DNA of 19,800 bases from Nocardioidaceae bacterium. GTDB taxonomy: Bacteria; Actinomycetota; Actinomycetes; Propionibacteriales; Nocardioidaceae. Location of the stretch: assembly GCA_013696015.1 (NCBI GenBank), contig JACCZI010000217.1, forward strand, positions 1-19,800. Direction: 5' to 3'. The notes beneath the pieces were generated by a model. That model did not search any database. It saw nothing but the letters and a program-made list of their open reading frames with translations, and was not told the origin of the DNA. Positions 1 to 8,360 of the stretch are shown piece by piece; position 1 is the first letter of the stretch; each line of letters opens with the position of its first letter. The translations under genes were made by a program, and so were the position numbers.

Positions 1-1
1 G

Positions 2-778
2 CTGGCGCTCGACCTCGGTGGCGTCCCGGGCGACGCCGAGCGCTCCGGGCTGCCGGAGATGACCAGCGCCGAGCGGGTGCGGGCGGAGCTCGACGTCCTC
101 GGCCTCGACGTGAGCCGGCACGTCGTCGACTTCTACGTCCCGCTGCTCGCCGAGCTCGGGGTGACCCGGTCCGCGCAGCTGCTGGAGCGCCGCAGCCGGA
201 GCACCCTGCTGGTCGCCGGGGCAAAAGTCGCCACCCAGACACCGCCGGTGCGTTCGGGCCGCCGGGTGGTGTTCCTGACCCTCGACGACGGCACCGGGCC
301 GGTCGATGCGACCTTCTTCGAGGACGCGCAGGGCCCGTACGCCGCGACGGTCTTCCACTCCTGGTTGCTGGTGGTGCGTGGAGAGCTGCGGCGCACCGGC
401 CGGCGCGGGGTGTCGCTGCGTGCGACCGGGTGCTGGGAGCTGCCCCTGCTGCACGAGCTGTGGCAGGAGCACGGTCTCGAGGCGGTCCACGACCACCTGG
501 CACAGGTGCCGAAGGGATTCGGCGGGGTCGGCGAGCAGGCCCTGCAGGGTGCCGCCGAGAGCCGGGCCGCCCGGCCGGTGATCGCTCGTCCCGACGGCTT
601 TGCCTCTGACGTTGTCGACCAGGAGCTCTCCGCCGGCGGCATGGGGCGGCGCCGGGTGCTGGTGCACGCCAGCGGGTTCAAGCAGTCCCCGTACGCCGAC
701 GTCAAGCCGGCAGGTCAGGACGTCAAGAGCGCGCCACGCAAGCTGTGGCACAGCAGTCCGGGAAGCTCCGGAGGATGA
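2..778 (+). CDS. dnaE2: Error-prone DNA polymerase III alpha subunit, DnaE2-like, C-terminal part (5' truncated by window edge)
   Basis: The frame is open from the first complete codon of the window, so this is only the last roughly 258 residues of a longer protein. It has the helical region that follows the alpha-subunit helix-hairpin-helix (LGLDVSRHVVDFY), then an OB-fold of the DnaE family (core around RRVVFLTLDDGTGPVDATFF), then a basic tail with PYADVKPAG and RKLWHSSPGSSGG. The tail and the OB-fold wording resemble actinobacterial DnaE2-type proteins rather than replicative DnaE1. DnaE2 polymerases carry out damage-induced translesion synthesis. The adjacent dinB, starting 4 nt after this stop, supports a DNA damage tolerance role. 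The polymerase active site lies outside the window, so activity cannot be judged. The alternative is a second, non-mutagenic DnaE paralogue. Confidence 0.8.
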   Translation: MALDLGGVPGDAERSGLPEMTSAERVRAELDVLGLDVSRHVVDFYVPLLAELGVTRSAQLLERRSRSTLLVAGAKVATQTPPVRSGRRVVFLTLDDGTGPVDATFFEDAQGPYAATVFHSWLLVVRGELRRTGRRGVSLRATGCWELPLLHELWQEHGLEAVHDHLAQVPKGFGGVGEQALQGAAESRAARPVIARPDGFASDVVDQELSAGGMGRRRVLVHASGFKQSPYADVKPAGQDVKSAPRKLWHSSPGSSGG

Positions 779-782
779 CGAC

Positions 783-1991
783 ATGGACCTCGCACTAGGC
801 AACCCCTGCGCGGGGTCCGCGACGATCCTCCACGTCGACATGGACGCGTTCTACGCCTCGGTGGCGGTCCGCGACCGGCCGGAGCTGCGGGGCAGCCCGG
901 TGATCGTGGGCGGTGGGTACCGCGGTGTGGTGCTCTCGGCGAGCTACGAGGCGCGCCGCAGCGGCGTCCACTCGGCGATGCCGATGATGCGGGCCCGGCG
1001 GCTGTGCCCGGGTGCCATCGTGCTGGCGCCGGACTTTGCCCGATTCACCGCGGTGTCCACCGCGGTGATGGAAACCTTCCGCGCCGTCACCTCCCTCGTC
1101 GAGGTGATGTCGCTGGACGAGGCGTTCCTCGAGGTGGCAGGAGCACGGCGCCGGCTCGGCTCACCGGCCACGATCGCCGAGCGGCTGCGGGCACGCATCG
1201 CCGACGAGCAGGGCATCACCTGCTCGGTGGGGGTGGCCGGCACCACGCATGTGGCCAAGCTTGCCTCCCGGCGCGCCAAGCCTGACGGCGTCGTGGTCGT
1301 GCAGCCGCAGGACGCCACCGCGTTCCTGCACCCGCTCGACGTCGAGGAGCTGTGGGGAGTAGGGGAGAAGACGGCCGCGTCGCTGCGCCGCCTCGGGCTG
1401 CGCACCGTCGGCGACATCGCGCACACGCCGATGACGATCCTGTGCCGGGCGCTCGGTCCGGCGCAGGGTGCCTTGCTGCACGACCTGGCGTGGGGCGGCG
1501 GTCGGCGCGCGGTGGCGCCCCGGCGGAGTCCTGACGAGCCGGACCGCAGCATCGGGTCCGACGAGACGTTCGGCCGTGACACCGACGACCCCGCCGTGGT
1601 GAGGCGCGAGCTGCTGCGGCTCTCGACGAAGGTGGCGGGTAGGTTGCGTGCCGCCTGCGTCGTCGGGCGCACGGTGACGCTCAAGGTTCGCTTCGCCGAC
1701 TTCACCACGATCACCCGCTCCCGCACGCTGCTCGATCCCACCGACATCGGCGTCGAGATCCACGGCGCCGCTGCCCAGCTGTTCGGTGCCTTGGGTCTGC
1801 AGCGGGCCCGTATCCGGCTGGTCGGTGTCCGCGTCGAAGGGTTGCGGCCAGCAGTGTCGGCTTCCCGCCAGCTCATGCTCGGAGCCCGCACCTGCGGCTG
1901 GTCCGAAGCCGAACGCGCGGTCGATGTGGCCCGGCGCCGCTTCGGGACGGCCGCCGTCCGACCGGCGAGCCTGCTCGCTCCCGACCGGTGA
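783..1991 (+). CDS. dinB: DNA polymerase IV (Y-family translesion polymerase)
   Basis: A 402-residue Y-family polymerase, normal length for Pol IV. Visible motifs are LHVDMDAFYAS (metal-binding D19, probable steric gate Y24), SLDEAF (D112, E113), the SVGVAGTTHVAKLASRRAKP palm segment, a helix-hairpin-helix (LWGVGEKTAASLRRLGL) and a little-finger domain to about residue 360. The ATG at 783 is chosen because GGAGG at 770-774 sits 8 nt upstream; a longer reading would lie over the dnaE2-like gene in another frame. A QLML-G sequence at 363-367 could be a weak beta-clamp-binding motif, lacking the usual aromatic last residue. It is probably co-transcribed with the upstream polymerase gene. In the cell it would copy past damaged template bases with low fidelity. 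An ImuB-like role is less likely because all three catalytic acidic residues are present. Confidence 0.93.
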   Translation: MDLALGNPCAGSATILHVDMDAFYASVAVRDRPELRGSPVIVGGGYRGVVLSASYEARRSGVHSAMPMMRARRLCPGAIVLAPDFARFTAVSTAVMETFRAVTSLVEVMSLDEAFLEVAGARRRLGSPATIAERLRARIADEQGITCSVGVAGTTHVAKLASRRAKPDGVVVVQPQDATAFLHPLDVEELWGVGEKTAASLRRLGLRTVGDIAHTPMTILCRALGPAQGALLHDLAWGGGRRAVAPRRSPDEPDRSIGSDETFGRDTDDPAVVRRELLRLSTKVAGRLRAACVVGRTVTLKVRFADFTTITRSRTLLDPTDIGVEIHGAAAQLFGALGLQRARIRLVGVRVEGLRPAVSASRQLMLGARTCGWSEAERAVDVARRRFGTAAVRPASLLAPDR

Positions 1992-1995
1992 CGCC

Positions 1996-2011
1996 CTCGC
2001 TCGGCAGCGAG
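1996..2011. terminator. Hairpin between convergent dinB and L,D-transpeptidase genes
   Basis: CTCGCT (1996-2001) pairs perfectly with AGCGAG (2006-2011) around a 4-nt loop. It lies in the 27-nt gap between two convergent stop codons. There is no T-run, as is common for actinobacterial hairpin terminators, so it could act on both strands. Termination is inferred from position and structure only. Confidence 0.5.
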
Positions 2012-2018
2012 AACTGCC

Positions 2019-2810
2019 TCAGGACCAGCCGCCGTACACGTGGACCTTGAGCGGCTTGGTCGACGTGAGCCGCCACAGCTGGCGGGCGTCCTCGATGTAC
2101 ATGTTCACGCACCCGTGGCTGTGATCGACGAACGGGTCGATCATGAACGCCGAGCCGTGAATCGCCTGCCCGCCGGAGAAGAACTGCGAGTACGGCATCG
2201 GACTGCCGTACAACCCGCTGATGTGGTCGACGTCGCGCGAGAAGACGCTGAAGTGGCCGGTCCTGGTCTGGTAGTAGTAGTCCCCGCCGCGGACCAGCCA
2301 GGAGTTCCACAAGGTGCCGCGCTTCCACAGCGTCACCTGGTGGCGGGACCGGTCGTAACAGAGGTGCCGGCCGTTTTTCAGCTTGCAGCGGTTCGGCATC
2401 GCGGTGCGGCCCCGCACCGTTTGCGGGATCAACCGTCGCCAGGTGTGCTCGTTGGCGACACCGGTCACCTTGAGGTGCTCGCGGTGCTGATAACGCCGTA
2501 CGGCTGCCCGGGTCTTGTCACCGAAGACACCGGTCACCGGGCCGTTGTAGACCTTGGCCCACCGCAGTCGGTACTGGAGCTCGCGTACGTGCTCGATGGC
2601 GTAGACACCCGCGTCGCTGTCGCCGCGGCGGGTGCGCTCGCGGGCAAAGCGCTGCTCAGGGTGAAAGCGTTGGCCGGCCGGCTTAGCCGCGGCGTTGGTT
2701 GTCGCCGACGTCACGGAGGCGGTGTCGGCGGTTCCGGGAACCGGGCTCAGCGTCACCACCAAGGCGGCCACCAGGGCCACGGTGGCGAACGACCCCACGC
2801 GGTGTTTCAT
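2019..2810 (-). CDS. Secreted L,D-transpeptidase with peptidoglycan-binding domain
   Basis: 263 residues. The N-terminus is a signal peptide (basic start, hydrophobic core at about 8-22, likely cleavage after G-T-A at 28). A PG_binding_1-like repeat follows at about 68-127 (VRELQYRLRWAKVYNGPVTG, DKTRAAVRRYQ). The C-terminal YkuD catalytic domain (about 150-260) contains H218-G219 and the SHGCVNM motif at 231-237, with catalytic C234 and H232. Proteins of this family cleave the stem tetrapeptide and form 3-3 meso-DAP cross-links or attach proteins to the wall, outside the membrane. Two further cysteines, C142 and C151, bracket a short loop and could form a disulfide. The ATG at 2810 gives a complete signal peptide; its ribosome binding site is weak. 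It is monocistronic and convergent with dinB. Confidence 0.9.
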   Translation of the reverse strand: MKHRVGSFATVALVAALVVTLSPVPGTADTASVTSATTNAAAKPAGQRFHPEQRFARERTRRGDSDAGVYAIEHVRELQYRLRWAKVYNGPVTGVFGDKTRAAVRRYQHREHLKVTGVANEHTWRRLIPQTVRGRTAMPNRCKLKNGRHLCYDRSRHQVTLWKRGTLWNSWLVRGGDYYYQTRTGHFSVFSRDVDHISGLYGSPMPYSQFFSGGQAIHGSAFMIDPFVDHSHGCVNMYIEDARQLWRLTSTKPLKVHVYGGWS

Positions 2811-2879
2811 GGGTCGAGCCTAGTGGTGACAACGGGACGACTTTGTTCCCATCGGGTTTCGGGATGTTCGGCGCATGCC

Positions 2880-2885
2880 TAGACT
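2880..2885 (+). promoter_or_regulatory. Possible -10 element for the DUF3040 gene
   Basis: TAGACT fits the loose actinobacterial TANNNT -10 pattern and lies about 50 nt upstream of the GTG start at 2936. No convincing -35 hexamer is found 16-18 nt upstream (TTTCGG is the best at 17 nt). It lies in the divergent gap shared with the L,D-transpeptidase gene. Confidence 0.25.
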
Positions 2886-2935
2886 GATCAGACGTCGGCA
2901 TCCGGCTGGTGCCACGAGGTTGCGGGGAGGAAACG

Positions 2936-3340
2936 GTGCCGCTCTCGGAGGAGGAGCAGCGGCTGCTCCAGCAGATGGAGCAGGCGCTCACGGCAGAGGA
3001 TCCCAAGTTCGCATCCGCGCTGCGCGGTTCGACGCTTGCGGCCCGCAGCCGACGCCACGCTCTCCTGGCCGCCGTTGGCTTCGTGCTCGGTGTTGTTGTG
3101 CTGATGGTCGGCGCGGTCTACGCCAACACCGCCGTGTCTGTCGCCGGTTTCTTGGTCATGCTCGGTGCGGCGTACCTCTTCGTCATGTTGTGGCGCCGCT
3201 CGAAGGGCAGCGCCGCGCAGCCCGAGGTGCCTCGTCTCGCCTCACGTCGCACCTCGTCGTCGAGCTCTGGCTCGAGTTCTGGCTCCTTTATGGAGCGCAT
3301 GGAGGAGCGTTGGCGCCGTCGTCGCGACGACGACATCTGA
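2936..3340 (+). CDS. DUF3040 family membrane protein
   Basis: 134 residues starting PLSEEEQRLLQQMEQAL then EDPKFASALRG, which is the hallmark N-terminus of the actinobacterial DUF3040 family. Two hydrophobic helices follow at about 42-61 and 65-86, giving a hairpin in the membrane. The C-terminal tail is Ser-rich (about 102-114) and ends in a charged Arg/Asp stretch. The GTG at 2936 is chosen over an in-frame GTG at 2909 because GGGGAGG ends 5 nt before it and because family members begin right at PLSE. The biochemical role of DUF3040 is not established. The gene is convergent with the transglutaminase operon, so it is expressed separately, although this neighbourhood is common in actinomycetes. 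Confidence 0.85.
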   Translation: MPLSEEEQRLLQQMEQALTAEDPKFASALRGSTLAARSRRHALLAAVGFVLGVVVLMVGAVYANTAVSVAGFLVMLGAAYLFVMLWRRSKGSAAQPEVPRLASRRTSSSSSGSSSGSFMERMEERWRRRRDDDI

Positions 3341-3352
3341 GCAAGGCCGGCT

Positions 3353-3372
3353 GACCTCCCGACGCTGAGGTC
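3353..3372. terminator. Weak hairpin between DUF3040 and transglutaminase genes
   Basis: GACCTC (3353-3358) pairs with GAGGTC (3367-3372) around an 8-nt loop, just after the DUF3040 stop and before the convergent stop at 3422. No T-run follows. Termination is inferred mainly from the convergent position. Confidence 0.3.
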
Positions 3373-3421
3373 GTGGCCGCGACGTGAATGTCTGGACATC
3401 TGGTCCGGTAGACCCGGCCGT

Positions 3422-5761
3422 TCATTCCGCGACGCTGAGCAGCGCGCCCCCGCTGCCGCTGCGACCGGAGGTGGCGCGCGACGGGGCGCGTTGCCGGTTG
3501 AGCAGTGACGCGGGTAACCAGGTGGCGAACCACCGCCGCCGCGACGACCGCCCGGCGGCCAGCGCAGTCGTGATGGTGCCGACCGCTGCCCGCAGCTCGT
3601 TCGCGTCTCGGACCACCCGGGCATAGCGCCCCTGCTCGGTCGCCAGCACCACGCGGTTGAGGGCCAGCACCACGTCCGGGTTGTCCGGCGTGATCCGGGA
3701 GCGCAGCTGACGGCCCATGCCGCGCGGGGTCGCCCGGGAGTCCCAGTCCATGCGCAGGTCCAGGACGTTGTCACGCAGCTCGGCCCAGGCCGCCTCGGCC
3801 GCCTCGGCCGGATTGGTGATGCGGCGCCACCGGGAGCGCAACCGGGCGGCGCGCAACAGCCGGGGGGTCAGCGTCAACACGAGGAGCAGCGTCGTCCCGC
3901 CGACCACTGGTGCGATGACGGTACGAACGTTCGAGCCGCTGTCGCCACCGGATGTTGCTGCGGCGGCGGCGTCCTCCGGCTGCGTGGGGACTTGGTTCGG
4001 TCGTGCCTCCGGGGTGTTCTCGGCGCCCGCCGTCGGCAACAGAGGCTCATCGGCGCCCCGTGTGAACTCCGGCGCAGCGCCTGTCCGGGTCGCGGGTGTC
4101 GGCTCGAAGCGGACCCACCCGACGCCCTCGAAGTACAGCTCCGGCCAGGCGTGCATGTCGGTGCCGCGGTAGACATACTCGCTTGTTGCGACTCGTTCTG
4201 GACGCAGGAAGCCGACCGCGACCCGGGCCGGGATGTCCAGCGAACGGGCCATCAGCGCCATGGCGCTCGCGAACTGCTCGCAGTAGCCGACGCGGTCGTC
4301 GGTCAGGAACGACTCGATGGTCTCCATGCCGGTGCCGGCGGCGGTGCCCAGCGAGTAGCGGAAACCTCCACCAGTACGGAACCACGACTGCATCGCCAGG
4401 GCCTGGTCGAACGGGGTGGTCTCGCCTCCGGTCACCGTGCGGGCCTGTTCGGCGATGACGTCCGGCAACCCCGCCGGAAGCGCAGTGAACGGTGCCAGGG
4501 CGGCCGGTACCGGACCGGCGTTGCGCAGCGTCACCGGGGTGGGGTCGACCAGCACCGCTGTGAAACCGTACCCGGTGCCGGCCGTGGTCTGGTCCTCCTC
4601 GACCGCGCTGGCGTCCAGGTTGGTCTCGTCCACCCGCCAGCGTTGGGGGGCGTCGATGGTCGTGGGCGCGTAGACCAGCGGCAACCACGTGGAGTCGAAG
4701 ATGGGCTCGACGGCGATGTCGTAGCTGAAGCCCGTTCGTGGCACCGTGGTGTCCAGCCCCGGCGCCGCCGGCAGGTCGGAGTCACTGCTCACACTGGTGT
4801 CCTCTTGGCGCGTCCCGGGCTGCCACTGGCTGCCGGTGAAGACGTCGAGCGAGGCTAGCCGCAGGTACGACGGATCCGGCTGGTTGGTGCTGAACCGGAT
4901 GAGGAGCGCGTCGGACTGGCCGACCAGGTTCCGCTTCAGGTCGAGGACCGGGTTGTCCACCTGGGTCCCGTCCCCGTTGCCCGACCCGTCGCCACCGCCG
5001 GAGCCACTCTCTCCGAAGTAGTGCGGCGACAGGGTGGGGATGATGACGGGCAGCACAACTGCCGCCGCGACGGCTCCGAGCCCGATCCGCCGACCCGTGG
5101 CGCGGATGCCCTCGCGGCTGACGTCCTTGGGGGAGTCCTCCCACACCGAGCCGGCTGAGCTGATCTGCCGACCCCAATGCGTGAGCCGTTCTCGTTCGTC
5201 GGCTGCGAGGAGGAACACGAAGCCCGCGGCTCCGGGGATGAAGACGAACAGCGAGACCTCACCTCCCAGCAGGGCCACCGGCGCCATGTACACGGCCAGG
5301 AAGACCAGGCCCAACAGCGGCACCCGCCCCCAGGTGACCGCGATCGCGTCGACGACCAGCCCCAACACCAGGACGAACAACGCCAGCGTCATCGTCAGGT
5401 CCGGGTCGTCGGGCACCGGTGCGGCGTACTGGTTGGACAGGTCGATGAACGTGGCGACGCGGTTCGCCAGCTCGGCGAAGGCCGCTTTGGTGGGGACGAT
5501 CCCGAACAGGGCGTCACTGCGGGCGTAGACAGCGACGCACCACTCCGTCACCGCCGCGAGCTGGGCGAGCAGGATGACCGGCCAGGGCACCCGCCGGGCG
5601 CGAAGGGCAGCGCCCACGCCCGCCACGACGGCGGCGCCGACACCGCCGTGCCACAGGTACGTCTTCTTCTCGACGAGCGGGGCGACCATGATGGAGGCAC
5701 CCACGGTCGCCAACCATGCCCACAATGTCACCCGGATCTGCTCCGACCAGGTCCGTCTCAT
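3422..5761 (-). CDS. TgpA-like integral membrane transglutaminase (DUF3488 / transglutaminase core / DUF4129-like)
   Basis: 779 residues. The N-terminal part has about six or seven membrane helices (roughly 11-30, 36-53, 59-80, 122-143, 148-164, 170-186, 227-245). A large external region follows, with a transglutaminase-like core at about 430-560: GYCEQFASAMALMA with nucleophile C494, DMHAWPELYF with H537, and WVRFEPTP, where E553 occupies the usual Asp position. Another helix at about 614-634 leads to a cytoplasmic tail with an AWAELRDNVLDLRMDW segment typical of the C-terminal domain. Start: ATG at 5761 overlaps the stop of the DUF58 gene (TGATG), implying translational coupling; an open reading continues upstream but only over the DUF58 gene. 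TgpA of Pseudomonas is essential, but its substrate is not known; here a cell envelope role is inferred from the family and the neighbours. Confidence 0.88.
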   Translation of the reverse strand: MRRTWSEQIRVTLWAWLATVGASIMVAPLVEKKTYLWHGGVGAAVVAGVGAALRARRVPWPVILLAQLAAVTEWCVAVYARSDALFGIVPTKAAFAELANRVATFIDLSNQYAAPVPDDPDLTMTLALFVLVLGLVVDAIAVTWGRVPLLGLVFLAVYMAPVALLGGEVSLFVFIPGAAGFVFLLAADERERLTHWGRQISSAGSVWEDSPKDVSREGIRATGRRIGLGAVAAAVVLPVIIPTLSPHYFGESGSGGGDGSGNGDGTQVDNPVLDLKRNLVGQSDALLIRFSTNQPDPSYLRLASLDVFTGSQWQPGTRQEDTSVSSDSDLPAAPGLDTTVPRTGFSYDIAVEPIFDSTWLPLVYAPTTIDAPQRWRVDETNLDASAVEEDQTTAGTGYGFTAVLVDPTPVTLRNAGPVPAALAPFTALPAGLPDVIAEQARTVTGGETTPFDQALAMQSWFRTGGGFRYSLGTAAGTGMETIESFLTDDRVGYCEQFASAMALMARSLDIPARVAVGFLRPERVATSEYVYRGTDMHAWPELYFEGVGWVRFEPTPATRTGAAPEFTRGADEPLLPTAGAENTPEARPNQVPTQPEDAAAAATSGGDSGSNVRTVIAPVVGGTTLLLVLTLTPRLLRAARLRSRWRRITNPAEAAEAAWAELRDNVLDLRMDWDSRATPRGMGRQLRSRITPDNPDVVLALNRVVLATEQGRYARVVRDANELRAAVGTITTALAAGRSSRRRWFATWLPASLLNRQRAPSRATSGRSGSGGALLSVAE

Positions 5762-7128
5762 CACCGGGGCACCCCTGCTGTCGCGGCGACGCTCGCCTGC
5801 TGTTCGGCCGCCGCCGGTGTGGCGCGGCCACCGCCGTGGAGCACCAGGGCCCCCAGACGCTCCCACACCACGGTCGGGGACTCCTGCGGGCCGGCGGTCG
5901 TGGCCGACCACCCGTTGCCGCCGAGCAGCGAGGCCAGCTCCGCCGCGCTGCGTTCCCTCGGCACGCGGCTCCGGCCCGCTGTTGCTGCTGCCGGACGCGC
6001 CGGCCGTGACGGGGGACCCCACTGCGAGGTGTCGAGCACGATCGCGAGGACCCGGCTGCCGTACGACGACACCCGCGCCAGGTCGGTGACGTCCGCGGCT
6101 TGCAGCCGGCCCAGCACGGCAATCGTCAGCCCGGACTGGTCGACGACCGCGCCCACCGCATCGGTCAGCGTGGTGCAGGTCGAGTCGGTCAGCACGGCCA
6201 GCTCGTCGAGAATCGGCCCGGCCTGCCCGACAGCGTTCATCGACCGGTCGTGCCAGGCGTGGGCGTCGATGCCGGGCCTGTCGGTCACCAGGCGAACGGC
6301 GAACCCGGCCTGAGCGAGGTGAACGGCGACGGAGGCGGCGGCAGAGATCGCCCACTCCAGTGAGGAGGCCGGGCCGGAGCCGCGGTGGGCCAGCGAGCGC
6401 GAGTCGAGCAGGATCGTTGCCCGGCTCTGCCAGGGCTGCTCCTCGCGGCGCACCATGAGCTCACCGACCCGGGCGCTGCTCGGCCAGTGCACCCGGCGCA
6501 GGTCGTCACCGCGCCGGTACTCGCGGACGGTGATGTCCTCGGCGCTGCCGATGGCGAAGGCGCGCGGCCGGTTCTCCCCGGCGCCCGTCCACGCGCCGGT
6601 GACGGGTATCGGCGTCAGGGGGTGCACCTGCGGGATCACGACGACGGCCGTCGTGTGGTGAAACGACCGCACCAGCTCGATGAGCCCGAACGGGTCCGAG
6701 ACCCGGAGCGACAGCGGCCCGATCTCGTACCGTCCCCGCAGCTCTGAGCGGACCGTATACGAGACGCGCTGGTGCCATCGGGGTCCGGCATGGTCGAGCA
6801 GGAAACGCGCCCGGGTGCCCAGGACGTACGGGACGTGGTCCTCGAGCAGCACCAGGCCCATCGGCATCGACCCGTCGTTAGCCAGGTGGAGCGAGACCGT
6901 CGCGGGCTGGCCGGCGGAGACTCGGGTGGGGGACACAGAGCGCGTCGCCGTCAGGCGGTACCGTGCCCGGCTCACCACAAGTGCGGTGAGCAGCGGCAGT
7001 GCGATCGCGAGGATGCCCACCCGCAGCAGCGCATCGAAACCGAGCACGAACGCGCAGATGGCGATCGTCAGGCCCGCTGCCAGGAACGCCCGGCCGCGGG
7101 TGGTCAGGGCCGAAAGGGCCTCGCGCAT
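5761..7128 (-). CDS. DUF58 domain membrane protein
   Basis: 455 residues. Two hydrophobic segments near the N-terminus (about 13-30 and 34-53) anchor the protein. A beta-rich region (about 60-170) follows, and then the DUF58 signature REYRRGDDLRRVHWPSSAR at 202-220, leading into a von Willebrand A-like fold (ATILLDSRS). The first ATG is 1 nt after the moxR stop and there is no clear ribosome binding site, so translation is probably coupled to moxR. The last base pairs overlap the transglutaminase start. DUF58 proteins are usually encoded next to MoxR ATPases and are thought to be their partners, by analogy with MoxR/VWA chaperone pairs. The client is unknown. The last 90 residues are Ala/Pro-rich and look poorly conserved. 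Confidence 0.87.
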   Translation of the reverse strand: MREALSALTTRGRAFLAAGLTIAICAFVLGFDALLRVGILAIALPLLTALVVSRARYRLTATRSVSPTRVSAGQPATVSLHLANDGSMPMGLVLLEDHVPYVLGTRARFLLDHAGPRWHQRVSYTVRSELRGRYEIGPLSLRVSDPFGLIELVRSFHHTTAVVVIPQVHPLTPIPVTGAWTGAGENRPRAFAIGSAEDITVREYRRGDDLRRVHWPSSARVGELMVRREEQPWQSRATILLDSRSLAHRGSGPASSLEWAISAAASVAVHLAQAGFAVRLVTDRPGIDAHAWHDRSMNAVGQAGPILDELAVLTDSTCTTLTDAVGAVVDQSGLTIAVLGRLQAADVTDLARVSSYGSRVLAIVLDTSQWGPPSRPARPAAATAGRSRVPRERSAAELASLLGGNGWSATTAGPQESPTVVWERLGALVLHGGGRATPAAAEQQASVAATAGVPR

Positions 7129-7129
7129 G

Positions 7130-8137
<1,008 letters not shown>

Positions 8138-8296
8138 CGATCCTCCTCCGTGCGCGCGCTGCGGTGCATCCGCTCCTGATCCTCTCAGCCCCTGACAAGT
8201 CCAGGACCACATTGGTCGATAACGATGCGGCATCCGCGTGCCGCTGATCTGGGTCGGCTGGCGGTGTCGAAGTGGTGTCAGGGGGAGCGTGGGGAA

Positions 8297-8324
8297 TTGA
8301 CGGTGGGGCTCTGTGGGGTAAAGT
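8297..8324 (+). promoter_or_regulatory. Promoter of the dcw cluster (upstream of mraZ)
   Basis: TTGACG (8297-8302) matches the -35 consensus at five of six positions. After a 16-nt spacer comes TAAAGT (8319-8324), matching the -10 consensus at four of six. Transcription would begin near 8331, giving a leader of about 30 nt before the mraZ ATG. The elements are embedded in the MraZ box array, as expected for an autorepressed promoter. This is read from the sequence and not measured. Confidence 0.65.
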
Positions 8325-8348
8325 GGCGCACAGTGGAGGACAGAGGGG
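8303..8348 (+). promoter_or_regulatory. MraZ operator: five GTGGNG boxes in 10-bp register
   Basis: GTGGGG (8303), GTGGGG (8313), GTGGCG (8323), GTGGAG (8333) and the weaker GAGGGG (8343) each start exactly 10 bp after the previous one. MraZ proteins studied in other bacteria bind direct TGGG-type repeats at this period, with a ring-shaped oligomer contacting several boxes on one DNA face. Boxes 1 and 2 fill the promoter spacer, box 3 overlaps the -10, box 4 lies near the predicted start point and box 5 touches the Shine-Dalgarno sequence. Confidence 0.7.
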
Positions 8349-8360
8349 AGGTGGTGGTCG

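Noticed and set aside
2836..2850. GGGAAC (minus strand, 2845-2850) followed by CGTT upstream of the L,D-transpeptidase, resembling an ECF sigma promoter.
   Set aside because: The spacing between the two elements is only about 10 nt, whereas SigE/SigH-type promoters need about 16-20 nt.
2040..2882. A 280-codon plus-strand frame opposite the L,D-transpeptidase gene.
   Set aside because: The minus-strand gene has a signal peptide, a peptidoglycan-binding repeat and a YkuD active site. The plus frame shows only low-complexity Val/Ala/Gly-rich sequence with no motif.
3392..3403. Inverted repeat ATGTC/GACAT after the DUF3040 gene as a terminator.
   Set aside because: The loop would be only 2 nt, too small for a stable hairpin, and no T-run follows.
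3924..3933. CGAACGTTCG palindrome, reminiscent of an actinobacterial LexA/SOS box.
   Set aside because: SOS boxes of this type need a 4-nt spacer between GAAC and GTTC. There is none here, and the site is inside the transglutaminase coding region.
5762..6355. A 198-codon N-terminal extension of the transglutaminase frame.
   Set aside because: It overlaps the DUF58 gene in another frame and is Arg-rich with no domain. The ATG at 5761, coupled to the DUF58 stop, gives the normal first membrane helix.
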